Part shown: positions 35,939 through 43,863 of the stretch, piece by piece
Layout: each line of letters opens with the position of its first letter
How positions within the stretch are numbered: position 1 is the first letter of the stretch
Translations under genes and position numbers: made by a program
The notes under the pieces: model-generated
What the model was told of the DNA's origin: nothing
The model's database searches: none
The model's input: only the letters and a program-made list of their open reading frames with translations
Origin: DATJKD01 sp963834855
Lineage (GTDB): Bacteria > Pseudomonadota > Gammaproteobacteria > Steroidobacterales > Steroidobacteraceae
Assembly (NCBI GenBank): GCA_963834855.1
Contig: CAWIDH010000031.1
Location: forward strand, 1-64,000
Direction: 5' to 3'
Length of the DNA stretch: 64,000 nt

Positions 35939-36211
35939 GTGGAGAGACGACTTACGACCAGGCATCGTGCACGTACGACGGTCTATCTGCTTCTTCCGAC
36001 AGGGAAGCGGAGGTTGTGCCGCGCGAAGAACCTGAGTGCCACCGGTGTGTTCGTCGAGACCGGCGACATGGGGCTGCGGCGCGGACAGACCGTGCAGCTG
36101 GCCTTCGCGATCAGCCTGGGTGTCGTCACCAAGATCCATCGCCGCACTGCGGTCGTCGCGCACATCTCGCGCGGCGGCACCGGCCTCATGATGGAAGGCC
36201 AGGGCGGCTGA
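35939..36211 (+). CDS. PilZ domain protein
   Basis: A 90-residue stand-alone PilZ domain, the usual cyclic-di-GMP receptor. The start VERRLTTRHRARTTVYLL and the NLSATGVFVETG motif (the D/NxSxxG signature) are present, though the RxxxR spacing is only approximate. A GTG at 35939 is preferred; the open frame extends 14 codons further. A CATAAT box at 35892-35897 may be its -10. It is divergent from murI. Confidence 0.82.
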   Translation: MERRLTTRHRARTTVYLLLPTGKRRLCRAKNLSATGVFVETGDMGLRRGQTVQLAFAISLGVVTKIHRRTAVVAHISRGGTGLMMEGQGG

Positions 36212-36283
36212 CACACCACCGGCGGCTGCGCCTACAATCGGCCGCGGGCGATCCGGCCCCGCGCCTCACAGGGAGCGTCGACC

Positions 36284-36730
36284 ATGGCCAGCCGCAACGG
36301 TCCGGAGCTCGACTCGAAGAAAGTCGTCGCGACGCTGAACGAGATACTCGAGCTCGAGCTCGCGGGCGTCGTGCGTTACATGCACTACAGCTTCATGATC
36401 TTCGGGCACAACCGCATCCCGATCACCGCCTGGCTGCGCACCCAGTCGAACGAATCGATGGCGCACGCGACGCAGGCGGGCGAGCACATCACCTCGCTCG
36501 GCGGGCACCCTTCGCTGCGCATCGGGCCTCTGCTCGAAACGCACAAGCACAGCGTCGACGACATCCTGGGCGAGGCGCTCGAGCACGAGCAGAAGGGTCT
36601 CGAGGGCTACCGGACGCTGCTCGAGCTGGTGCGTGACCGCAGCATCATGCTCGAGGAATTCGCGCGCGACATGATCGCGGCCGAGGAAATGCACCTCGCC
36701 GAGACGCGCAAGATGATGCGCCGCAGCTGA
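36284..36730 (+). CDS. Bacterioferritin-like diiron protein
   Basis: A 148-residue four-helix ferritin-like protein. Helix A has LNEILELELAGVVRYMHYSF, helix B SNESMAHATQAGEHI, helix C EHEQKGLEGY and helix D AAEEMHLAETR, supplying Glu and His iron ligands. The Met of bacterioferritin heme binding appears as SMAHA on helix B, but the preceding Glu ligand is displaced by one residue relative to E. coli Bfr. It may store iron or act as a ferroxidase. Its stop codon touches the first of three palindromes. Confidence 0.85.
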   Translation: MASRNGPELDSKKVVATLNEILELELAGVVRYMHYSFMIFGHNRIPITAWLRTQSNESMAHATQAGEHITSLGGHPSLRIGPLLETHKHSVDDILGEALEHEQKGLEGYRTLLELVRDRSIMLEEFARDMIAAEEMHLAETRKMMRRS

Positions 36731-36834
36731 AAAAATGGCTCGGAGCTGAATTTCACGAAAAATGGCTCGGAGCCATTTTTCTCAACGGCTCCTCTCAATG
36801 GCTCACGAAAAATGGCTCCGAGCCATTTTTCGTG
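36730..36834. repeat. Short dispersed palindromes, cluster of three
   Basis: Copies at 36730-36754, 36758-36780 and 36808-36830 share the core GGCTCNGAGCC with arms AAAAAT and ATTTTT (the first has a GAATTT right arm). The third extends to a perfect 31-base palindrome (36804-36834). They fill the gap between convergent genes and, with A runs before and T runs after each stem, could act as two-way terminators. Confidence 0.85.
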
Positions 36835-36836
36835 GG

Positions 36837-37073
36837 TCAGGGCGGGTTCTCGTCCGTATCGCGCGTGGCGTCCGCAGGCTCGAGGGTGCGTCCGCGTTTC
36901 CTGATCGAAGCGATCAGCACGGTCAGCATCGCCATGAGGATCTCGTCGTAGAACGGAATGAGGTCCGGCACGACGAGGTTGACGAGGAAAAGCCCGCCCA
37001 CGATCAGGAAAAGCGTCGGAAACCGCATGCCTGCGGTGAGACGGGTGATGAGCCTGCCAATCGGGCCCGCCAT
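36837..37073 (-). CDS. Small membrane protein
   Basis: A 78-residue protein with one or two membrane helices (FPTLFLIVGGLFLVNLVVP, then ILMAMLTVLIAS) joined by DLIPFYDE, which recalls the DxIPxxxxxDD loop of DUF1232-type proteins. An Arg/Asp-rich tail follows. Its function is unknown. It is convergent with the bacterioferritin-like gene and cotranscribed with the zinc-ribbon gene upstream (34-base gap). Confidence 0.7.
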   Translation of the reverse strand: MAGPIGRLITRLTAGMRFPTLFLIVGGLFLVNLVVPDLIPFYDEILMAMLTVLIASIRKRGRTLEPADATRDTDENPP

Positions 37074-37107
37074 TTCTGTTTCCCCTTGGTCTGCGGCCAG
37101 CGGCTGG

Positions 37108-37470
37108 TCAGCGCGCTCTTCGATCGCGCGTATGCACGTCGACGGACAGCTTGAACGTCCGGGACTCGGAGGGGCGCAGCGCTCCCACGCCTACGACCTG
37201 GCGGGAAACCTCCTCGCCGCGCTCGTTGACGATCGCGAGCACTACGGAGAACTCGCAATCCGCCGCGTGGTCCGGATAGCGGATCGCGCCTTCGACGCTC
37301 AGCGCCGAAAAGGCCTTCTGCGGCAGCTCGCCGGGCGCCGCCGCCGCGCCGAACTTCAGGTGGTGACGGCACTGCGGGCAGATCGCGGAGCTTTCGAGGA
37401 TGGTCGCCTTGCAATGCGGGCAGGACCGCGTCCGGCCGGTGATGCTGGGCGATGCGCGGCTGTTCAACAT
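37108..37470 (-). CDS. Zinc-ribbon protein, unknown function
   Basis: A 120-residue protein opening MLNSRASPSITGRTRSCPHC. A four-Cys zinc ribbon CPHC-x10-CPQC occupies residues about 17-34, followed by a beta-rich domain (EGAIRYPDHAADCEFSVVLAIVNERGEEV) that looks like an immunoglobulin-type or C2-type fold. The ATG at 37470 is chosen over a longer frame that would overlap the bactofilin gene. It follows the bactofilin gene by 13 bases. Confidence 0.75.
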   Translation of the reverse strand: MLNSRASPSITGRTRSCPHCKATILESSAICPQCRHHLKFGAAAAPGELPQKAFSALSVEGAIRYPDHAADCEFSVVLAIVNERGEEVSRQVVGVGALRPSESRTFKLSVDVHTRDRRAR

Positions 37471-37483
37471 GGCGGTTGCGCGA

Positions 37484-37984
37484 CTACTTGCCGCCCGCGC
37501 CCTTGTCCTTCCAGCCGAAGTCCGCCTGGCCACGCATCCGGGAGCCGGACGCAACGCTCAGCGTGCCGGCCTTGACGTCCCCGTTGATGACGCCGGTCTC
37601 GAGCAGCTCGACCTTGGCGCTCGCGTCGATGTTGCCCTGCACCTCGCCGCTCACGACGACGGTGTTGGCGTGCAACTGGCCGGTCACGTGCGCACCGCTC
37701 TCGATCGTGACGTTGCCCTCGACCTTGACGTCACCCTTGAAGCGTCCCGCGATCCGGATGTGCCCGGAGCCCTCGATCTTGCCCTCGATCGTGACATCGG
37801 GCGCGATGAGCGATTCCCTGGCCGGTGCCCCGGCCCTCTCGGCGGGGCGGCGCGCCGGATCGGCCGGCGCCGGGCTCGTCGCCGGACGGTCGGGCGGGTG
37901 GGGCACGCCATCCATGCCGTTGATGCTCGTGTCGGCGAGGGGTGGAATCGACTCCTTCCCCGATTGCTCCTTCCACATCGCCAT
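37484..37984 (-). CDS. Bactofilin
   Basis: A 166-residue bactofilin, a polymer-forming cytoskeletal protein (DUF583). The right-handed beta-helix core runs from IAPDVTIEGKIEGSGHIRIA to GDVKAGTLSVASG, between a Pro-rich N-terminal tail and a Lys/Gly-rich C-terminal tail. The ATG at 37984 has CGGAGG eight bases upstream; the frame is open to 38029. It heads a three-gene minus-strand set with the zinc-ribbon and small membrane proteins, perhaps a membrane-scaffold module. Confidence 0.9.
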   Translation of the reverse strand: MAMWKEQSGKESIPPLADTSINGMDGVPHPPDRPATSPAPADPARRPAERAGAPARESLIAPDVTIEGKIEGSGHIRIAGRFKGDVKVEGNVTIESGAHVTGQLHANTVVVSGEVQGNIDASAKVELLETGVINGDVKAGTLSVASGSRMRGQADFGWKDKGAGGK

Positions 37985-38175
37985 CGTCAGGACCTCCGGT
38001 AGGAACTGGACCGGTCCCGATCCTGACATAGTGCGGTTCCCCGGCGCTAACGACCGTCCCGGCCGGGTCGCCGGATCGTGACCGGCTTATCGATCGGCGG
38101 GGGGCGTGCATCGGACAGCGCACAGGCGTATACATATGCCCAAAGCCGCCGCAGAGCGGCAAAGGGAGTCAAAGC

Positions 38176-38472
38176 ATGGACTTGAAGCAGACCGCGAGCA
38201 TGCTGTGGGCGCGCCGGCGCACGGAGTACGTCGAGCCCGATGCCGAGCCGCCCGCGGAGTGGGCGGACGCGCCGCGGCCGAGCGGGGCCAGTCCCGGCCG
38301 GCCGGGAACCGACGGCTTCGAGGTCGTCGAACAGCCCGCCGCGATTGCGACCGTGATCGAGACGCACTATCGCGTCCGTTGCGAATGCGGCCGTCGCTGG
38401 TGGGCCTTCGATCTCGAGCCCACCACCTGCCCGCGTTGTCAGCGGTGGGTCGCCGTCCAGCACGGCGAATGA
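38176..38472 (+). CDS. Small zinc-ribbon-like protein
   Basis: A 98-residue protein that I do not recognise. The last third holds CECGRRWWAFDLEPTTCPRC, a four-Cys ribbon, after a Pro/Glu-rich linker and a short helical start MDLKQTASMLWARRR. It has a good AAAGGGAG site. It is divergent from the bactofilin gene. Confidence 0.7.
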   Translation: MDLKQTASMLWARRRTEYVEPDAEPPAEWADAPRPSGASPGRPGTDGFEVVEQPAAIATVIETHYRVRCECGRRWWAFDLEPTTCPRCQRWVAVQHGE

Positions 38473-38497
38473 TCGCGGGCGGCGCTCGCGCGATTGG

Positions 38498-38884
38498 TTG
38501 AACGCCGTGCACAAGAGCAGGCTTGCCGGGTTCATCATCGATTGCAGGACGGACGACCTGCCGGGCGCCGCCGAGTTCTGGGGAGCTGCGCTCGGGATGA
38601 AAGTGCGCGACCTTCCTGGCGAGGGCGGCAAGTACATCGAGCTCATCGATCCCAGCGGGCAGTTGCACATCGAAGTTCAGTCCGTGCCCCATCCGAGCCG
38701 CGTACACCTGGACATCGAGGCGGACGACGTCGAGAAGGAGGCGAGCCGACTCGAGCAGCTCGGGGCGAAGCGGGTCGAGAAGATCAACACGTGGTGGGTG
38801 ATGGAAGCGCCGACGGGGCAGCGCTTCTGCGTCGTTCGAGCGAGCTCTCGCGAGTTCGCAGCCAAGGCGAACAGCTGGCGCTGA
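38498..38884 (+). CDS. VOC family protein (glyoxalase-like)
   Basis: A 128-residue vicinal-oxygen-chelate domain of the glyoxalase-like type: GFIIDCRTDDLPGAAEFWGAALG, then VHLDIEADDVEKEASRLEQLGAKRV and a C-terminal PTGQRFCVVR. One to three metal-ligand positions look present, and the reaction is unknown. The start is uncertain: TTG at 38498 or GTG at 38507. It lies 25 bases after the small zinc-ribbon gene on the same strand. Confidence 0.85.
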   Translation: MNAVHKSRLAGFIIDCRTDDLPGAAEFWGAALGMKVRDLPGEGGKYIELIDPSGQLHIEVQSVPHPSRVHLDIEADDVEKEASRLEQLGAKRVEKINTWWVMEAPTGQRFCVVRASSREFAAKANSWR

Positions 38885-38954
38885 GCGTGCGGCAAGGGAT
38901 CAGCGGGCGTCCAACACCGCCGTGACGCTGCACAAGCGCAGCGCCGTTCGAACC

Positions 38955-39030
38955 TGGTGCCGGCTGAGGGAATCGAACCCCCGACCCGCGGTTTACAAAA
39001 CCGCTGCTCTACCAACTGAGCTAAGCCGGC
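38955..39030 (-). tRNA. tRNA-Thr (TGT)
   Basis: A 76-base cloverleaf with encoded CCA. The acceptor GCCGGCT pairs with AGCCGGC, and the anticodon loop reads TTTGTAA. It lies downstream of the SPOR-domain gene and marks the far border of the accessory stretch that starts after tRNA-Tyr. Confidence 0.96.
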
Positions 39031-39117
39031 TCTTCCTTCGAATCAGTAGCTTACGCTACACGCGGATCGCCTCGTCGTAGTCACGTACGACCAGGGCTAC
39101 AAGCGCGATCGACTGGT

Positions 39118-39837
39118 TCACCGTGTCTCGTTTCCGCCGGCGACCTGGCCACCCGCCGCAGCCATCGCTTCGGCCGGACAGGGGCGCAGTTCGAGGCGCG
39201 GAGGCGCACCCTCACTCGCCTGCAGTCCCTCGAGTGCGGGCAGACCCACGTTCGAGCGCCGATCGATGTCGAGCCAGAACACGTCCGCCGTGCGGAAGCG
39301 GTCGCCGACGGTGGCTTGGTAGCCAGCGTCACGCACGAGCCCCGCCACGTCGTTGGCACGCTGCGCGTCGGCGAAGACGCCGAGCGAGATCACCGTGCCG
39401 GGTGGCTCGTCGGTCAGCAGGTAGGCATCGGTCAAGCCTGCGGCGCGCAGGCCGGCCAGCGCCTCGGCCGCGGCGTCGGCGCTCGCCAGGCGGTCGACCC
39501 GCACCCATTGCCCGACCCAGACTTCGTCACGCGATTCGCGCACTGTCAGCGAGAAGCCCTGGTCGCGCAGACGTGCCGCCGCGGCCTGTGCCCGGCCCGA
39601 CTCGAGAAACGGTCCCGCGCTCATGCAGTCCACGTCCGCAAGGTCGCTCACGGCACCCGCCGCATCGCCGCCGGCCGGATCGGCGGCCCCGGGCTGCTCG
39701 GTGACCAGGCGAATGCTGCGCAGCCGCGGCGCAGGGCCCGACTCCGACGCCGCAGGACTGGTCGACGGTGCGACCCAGCGCGTCCAGCCGAAGAAAAGAA
39801 CGTTGGCGAGGATCAGCAACAGGAATATCGCGCGCAC
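39118..39837 (-). CDS. SPOR-domain membrane protein
   Basis: A 239-residue protein. One N-terminal membrane helix (MRAIFLLLILANVLFFGW) is followed by a Pro/Ala-rich linker and two SPOR-like units of about 70 residues (GPFLESGRAQAAAARLRDQG and ISLGVFADAQRANDVAGLVRDAG). SPOR domains bind denuded septal peptidoglycan. The gene order birA-coaX-SPOR upstream of tRNAs and tuf is known from Pseudomonas, though here a cytochrome gene intervenes. Confidence 0.85.
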   Translation of the reverse strand: MRAIFLLLILANVLFFGWTRWVAPSTSPAASESGPAPRLRSIRLVTEQPGAADPAGGDAAGAVSDLADVDCMSAGPFLESGRAQAAAARLRDQGFSLTVRESRDEVWVGQWVRVDRLASADAAAEALAGLRAAGLTDAYLLTDEPPGTVISLGVFADAQRANDVAGLVRDAGYQATVGDRFRTADVFWLDIDRRSNVGLPALEGLQASEGAPPRLELRPCPAEAMAAAGGQVAGGNETR

Positions 39838-39861
39838 GGCGTGGGGCGGCGCAGGCCTTTG

Positions 39862-40140
39862 CTACTTGCCGCCGGTCGACATGTACGCAGCGACGTCGGC
39901 GATTTCCTGCTCGGACAGCTGTAAGGCCTTCTTGTGCTTCAGTTGCCCGCTGACGATCCTGCGCAGGGTATCCGACAGCACCTGTGTGTCCTCGTCCTCG
40001 AAGTCCGCGGAGTCATGGCATTCGCCGCAGGTGGCGTCGAACCGGTGCTTGCCCGAGGCAATATCCGCGCGGGACTGCACGGCAGCCAGACCGAAGATCA
40101 CCAGCACCGCGCAGCCATATACCAACACATTGATTTTCAT
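39862..40140 (-). CDS. Small c-type cytochrome
   Basis: A 92-residue periplasmic class I cytochrome. A signal peptide (residues 1-25, ending in QSRA) precedes the heme motif CGECH near residue 37; the sixth-ligand Met is probably in the C-terminal AAYMSTGG. The ATG at 40140 follows GGAGG at six bases. It lies between coaX and the SPOR gene on the same strand, with gaps of 69 and 24 bases. Confidence 0.9.
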   Translation of the reverse strand: MKINVLVYGCAVLVIFGLAAVQSRADIASGKHRFDATCGECHDSADFEDEDTQVLSDTLRRIVSGQLKHKKALQLSEQEIADVAAYMSTGGK

Positions 40141-40209
40141 CAGGTTCCTCCGCGGCGGACGACCCCTTCGCCGGTGTCGGACGCCACCACGCCGCGGATG
40201 ATACACACC

Positions 40210-41019
40210 TCACCGACGGCCCTGCCCGGACCGGGGTCCCGGGATCGGAATCGGGCCGGAATCGACGATTCGCGCGAGGCCCTGCAGCACCAGGTCCGGC
40301 ACAAGCTCAGCCTCAACCGTAAGCCAAGGCCGCAGAAGCGCGGCGCCGCCGCCCGTCAGCAACAGGCGCGGCCGCCGGTCAGGCCGGTCAGCAACAGGCG
40401 CGGCCGGGTTGCCAAACCGGTGAATGGAATCCGCGACCAGGCCCGCAAGGGCCGCCAGGCAACCCTTCTCAATTGCATCGCGCGTGTTGCTTGCAAAGCG
40501 GGTCGGATCGGCGCCGCTCGCCCAGCGCCACCGATCGGCGAGGTCGCCGGTTCCGGCCAGGAGCGAGTCCACCATCAATTGCGGCCCTGGCACGATGAAT
40601 CCACCGAGGTGCTGGCCGACGTCATCGACCGCATCCACCGTCATGGCGGTGCCGACGTCCACCACGCAGCTTGCGGCGCGATGCCTGTGATAGGCGCCGA
40701 TCACGGCGAGCCACCGGTCGACGCCAAGCTGGGCGGGATCCGTGTATCCACTGCGCACGCCGACGGCCTCGGCCGAGGCGGTAACGAACTCGGGCGGCTG
40801 GCCGATCGCCGTCATGCTGGCCTCGACCAGTGCCGCGCGCGCGGCAGGCGCCGCAACGCTGGCCGCGACGACGCGCGACGCACCGAGGCGCCGAATCTCG
40901 CGTTCCCAGTCGTCCTTCCCCCAGGACGAATGCGGGGCTGCCGCCTGCGGGCCCAGGACGCCATCCGCGAGGACGGCCCACTTGGCCTGGCTGTTGCCGA
41001 TATCGACCAGCAGGATCAT
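40210..41019 (-). CDS. coaX: Type III pantothenate kinase
   Basis: A 269-residue CoaX, which makes 4-phosphopantothenate in coenzyme A synthesis. The phosphate loop LLVDIGNSQAKWA, the pantothenate site GVDRWLAVIGAYHR near residue 100 and VVDVGTAMTVDAVD near 125 are all present. Its start codon is separated from the birA stop by 83 bases filled with three palindromes. Confidence 0.95.
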   Translation of the reverse strand: MILLVDIGNSQAKWAVLADGVLGPQAAAPHSSWGKDDWEREIRRLGASRVVAASVAAPAARAALVEASMTAIGQPPEFVTASAEAVGVRSGYTDPAQLGVDRWLAVIGAYHRHRAASCVVDVGTAMTVDAVDDVGQHLGGFIVPGPQLMVDSLLAGTGDLADRWRWASGADPTRFASNTRDAIEKGCLAALAGLVADSIHRFGNPAAPVADRPDRRPRLLLTGGGAALLRPWLTVEAELVPDLVLQGLARIVDSGPIPIPGPRSGQGRR

Positions 41020-41022
41020 GGC

Positions 41023-41104
41023 GAAATTCGGCTCAGAGCTGATTTTCTGCGAGTAGTCGGCTCAGAGCTCATTTTTCGGGGATATTCAGCTCTGAGCCGA
41101 ATTT
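41023..41104. repeat. Short dispersed palindromes, cluster of three
   Basis: Copies at 41023-41047, 41056-41075 and 41083-41104 carry cores GGCTCAGAGCT, GGCTCAGAGCT and AGCTCTGAGCC, each with one changed core base, and AAATTC/GAATTT-type arms. The last faces the other way and overlaps the birA stop codon. They fill the whole birA-coaX gap inside one operon, so they do not act as simple end terminators unless they reduce coaX expression. Confidence 0.8.
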
Positions 41105-42095
41105 ATGCATTGCGGACGCTGACGTCACCCGAGTACACGCGCAACAGCCGGCCCGCGCTCTCGACGAGCAGGGCGCCGTCGCGGTCCGTGCCACGGGCCG
41201 TGCCCTCGAGACACGCGCTGCCCTGGAGGACCTGCACGGGCGCATTGCGAAGGGCATCCATGCGTGCCCAGTCCTCGGCGAATGCGGCGAACCCGCGCGA
41301 TGCGAATTCGCCGATCGCGTCCTGAAGTGCGAGCAACAGGCGCGCGGCGATCGCGTTGCGCGCCGGCAGGGCGCCCGCCGTTGCGCTCGCCAGGTCGGCT
41401 GCCGGCAGCGCGCCGGGCTGGTCGATCTCGTGCCGTTCTGCCTCGCGGAGCACGAGGTTGAGCCCGAGACCGACGACCACCGTGGCGGGTCCGCCCGCCT
41501 CCTGCCTGAGCTGGGTCAGCACCCCGCCGAGCTTCCCACCATTGACCAGCAGGTCGTTTGGCCACTTGAGCGCAAGCCCCGCAGCGCCCAGTCCTTGCAG
41601 CGCAGATGCGATCGCAACGCCCATCGCGAGTCCGATGGCCGACAGGCCGGCGGGCGTCTCGGCGAAGGTCCAGGCCACCGAAAACGTGAGCCCCGTGCCG
41701 AAGGGCGCGACCCAGCGACGGCCGCGCCGGCCGCGGCCCGCGTACTGCAGCTCGGCAAACGCCGCGCGCAGCTCCCATGGCCGCGGCGGCGGCGCAGCGT
41801 AGAGGTGGTCGTTCGTGGAGCCGATCAGGAAGTGCACCTCGACTGCTTCCGGCAGCGTGCGGCCGAGCCGGCTGGCTTCTTCGCGCATCCGCGCCGCATC
41901 GAGGAGCTCAACGGCGGAGCCAAGCCGGTACCCGCGCCGACTGAGGCTCTCGACCCCGACGCCAAGTTCGCGCAGCTCGCCGGCCAGCTTCCAGACCGCG
42001 GCGCGCGTAATCGAGAGCTCGGCCGCGAGCTGTGCCCCCGAGTGCAGCTCGCCGTCGGCGAGCAGCGCGAGCAGGCGCGGCGCTTTGGGACTCAT
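41103..42095 (-). CDS. birA: Biotin-protein ligase / biotin repressor
   Basis: A 330-residue BirA. An N-terminal winged helix (residues 1-65, HSGAQLAAELSITRAAVWKLAGEL) is followed by the catalytic domain with the biotinoyl-AMP loop GRGRRGRRWVAPFG near residue 118 and KWPNDLLVNGGKLGGVL near 180. The ATG at 42095 overlaps the plsY stop as ATGA. It can both biotinylate acetyl-CoA carboxylase carrier protein and repress biotin genes. Confidence 0.95.
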   Translation of the reverse strand: MSPKAPRLLALLADGELHSGAQLAAELSITRAAVWKLAGELRELGVGVESLSRRGYRLGSAVELLDAARMREEASRLGRTLPEAVEVHFLIGSTNDHLYAAPPPRPWELRAAFAELQYAGRGRRGRRWVAPFGTGLTFSVAWTFAETPAGLSAIGLAMGVAIASALQGLGAAGLALKWPNDLLVNGGKLGGVLTQLRQEAGGPATVVVGLGLNLVLREAERHEIDQPGALPAADLASATAGALPARNAIAARLLLALQDAIGEFASRGFAAFAEDWARMDALRNAPVQVLQGSACLEGTARGTDRDGALLVESAGRLLRVYSGDVSVRNA

Positions 42096-42730
42096 CGCGG
42101 GCGCAGCATCCACAGCCGCCGCGCCCGGTTCTCGTTGCCGGCCAGCATCCTCGCGAGGTTGGATCGATGCGTGTAAACCATGAAGGCCGCCATCAGCGCG
42201 CCGAAGGCGAAGAGCGCAGCATCGAACGGCCGGTCGAGCACGAAATACACTGGCAGCGTCAGGCTGCCGAGCATGGTGCCGAGGCCGACGTAGCCCGTGA
42301 GAAGTACGGTCACGAGCCACACGGCGAGCATCGGCGCCAGGGCGGTCGGGGCGAGCATGGCCACGGCGCCGATCAGGGTCGCTGCGCCCTTGCCGCCACG
42401 GAACTCGTACCAGAGCGGGTAGACGTGCCCGACGACGACGGCGATCGCGCAGGCAACTGCGAGCCATTGCCGGTCGACGCTCGGCTTGATGCCGATGAAC
42501 GGCAGGTCGAGTCCCGGCAGCACGCGGACCGCAAGTACCGCCTTGCCGATGTCGACCGCCATCACGCCGAGCGCAAACTGCCAGCCTTGGGTGCGCAAGG
42601 CATTCGTGCCACCGGCGTTGCCGCTCCCGAGCTCGCGGATGTCGACGCCGCGCAGGCGACCGAGCAGGAGGCTCCCGATGACCGAGCCGAGCAGGTAGGC
42701 GAGCAGGGTCTTGACGCCGAGTTCGAGCAC
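42092..42730 (-). CDS. plsY: Glycerol-3-phosphate acyltransferase PlsY
   Basis: A 212-residue inner-membrane acyltransferase that uses acyl-phosphate for the first acylation in phospholipid synthesis. The motifs LGSVIGSLLLGRL, GSGNAGGTNALR and GGKGAATLIG are all present, with five hydrophobic helices. Its stop overlaps the birA start codon, indicating coupled translation. Confidence 0.96.
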   Translation of the reverse strand: MLELGVKTLLAYLLGSVIGSLLLGRLRGVDIRELGSGNAGGTNALRTQGWQFALGVMAVDIGKAVLAVRVLPGLDLPFIGIKPSVDRQWLAVACAIAVVVGHVYPLWYEFRGGKGAATLIGAVAMLAPTALAPMLAVWLVTVLLTGYVGLGTMLGSLTLPVYFVLDRPFDAALFAFGALMAAFMVYTHRSNLARMLAGNENRARRLWMLRPR

Positions 42731-42814
42731 GAGTTCCCCCCGATCACCGGGAATTTTAGCACCGGCGTACAGGCCGTCCCGAAACGCCAGTGCCGACTTG
42801 TCACCGGGCCATGT

Positions 42815-43741
42815 TCAGCCCGGCTTGTGCTCCTCGCCCGGGCGCGTGGGCAGGAAGACCTCGGCGAGCATGCAGCGCACCGAACCTCCTCCCGCCTGCT
42901 CGATGTGTTGCACCTCGGGCACGACGATGCGGTCCACGCAGGCGGCGAGCGCATCGAGGTCACGCGCGGCAAGACCCGCCCGGGCCCGCGCCGACATCAC
43001 GAGCACGCCGGCGCCGTCGGCTGCGTGCAACTCGAGCATGTTGCCCGCGAAGGATTCGAGTTGATCGAAACCGATCTCGATGACGGCCTGGCCGCCCTGC
43101 GCCAGGCGAGCGAGCAGGCGCGCGCGGTCGTCGGCAGCGACCGCCTCGGCACAGACCACGGCGCAGCGCTCACCGATCGCGAGCAGCACGTTGGTGTGGT
43201 AGATGGGCGTGCCGTCGCGGCCGCGCGCATCGAAGATGCATGGCTCGTAGCCGAGCTCACCGCAGAACTCACGCAGCACCGCGGGATGCGTGCGCGGCGA
43301 GGGACAGGCGTAGGCGATGCGGCCGACGTGATCCAGCACCAGGCTGCCGGTGCCCTCGAGGAAGCGATTCTCGAGCTCGTGGTGCGTGAGGTCGAGGAGC
43401 CGCGAGACCGCGTAGCCGCCGCGGGCAATCAGGTCCTGCAGCAGCTCGGGCCGTCGCTCCCGCCGCCGCGTCGGCGCGAGCATCGGGTACAGGACCACCG
43501 TGCCGTCGTCGTGGAAGCTCACCCAGTTGTTCGGAAACACCGCATCCGGGCAGCGTGGTTCGAGCCGGTCGTCGAGTGCATGGACCGTCACGCCTGCCGC
43601 GCGCAGCGTCGCGACCATCGCGTCGAACTCCGCGACAGCCACCTGTGCGGTCGCGGGATCTTCCGGGGCCACCCGCGACTGGAAGCGGTTGCTGTCCCGC
43701 GTTTCGACGTTCCAGCCGAAAGCGGCGGGCCGGATCATCAT
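42815..43741 (-). CDS. CtlX-like amidinohydrolase
   Basis: A 308-residue protein of the guanidino-modifying (pentein) superfamily, closest in appearance to citrulline-utilisation hydrolase CtlX. Visible are DAVFPNNWVSFHDDGTVVLYPM near residue 70, HTNVLLAIG with the catalytic His near 185, and the C-terminal GGGSVRCMLAEVFLP with the catalytic Cys near 290. The start MMIRPAAFGWN is chosen, but the frame is open 22 codons upstream. It may hydrolyse citrulline or a related guanidino/ureido compound. Confidence 0.8.
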   Translation of the reverse strand: MMIRPAAFGWNVETRDSNRFQSRVAPEDPATAQVAVAEFDAMVATLRAAGVTVHALDDRLEPRCPDAVFPNNWVSFHDDGTVVLYPMLAPTRRRERRPELLQDLIARGGYAVSRLLDLTHHELENRFLEGTGSLVLDHVGRIAYACPSPRTHPAVLREFCGELGYEPCIFDARGRDGTPIYHTNVLLAIGERCAVVCAEAVAADDRARLLARLAQGGQAVIEIGFDQLESFAGNMLELHAADGAGVLVMSARARAGLAARDLDALAACVDRIVVPEVQHIEQAGGGSVRCMLAEVFLPTRPGEEHKPG

Positions 43742-43863
43742 CGCCGCCGCGGCACATTGACGTCGCTCATTTGAACGGGCGTGACCCGCATCCCTCGCCT
43801 TGCTCATGCGGTGAGTTTAACCGCGATACAATCGCCCATTCGCCCCGAGCTGACCCACGATCA

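Noticed and set aside
43801..43832. GCGGT-GAGTTTA-ACCGC inverted repeat before the nucleoside transporter as an operator
   Set aside because: The arms are only five bases and do not match the deoD palindrome; not strong enough to list.
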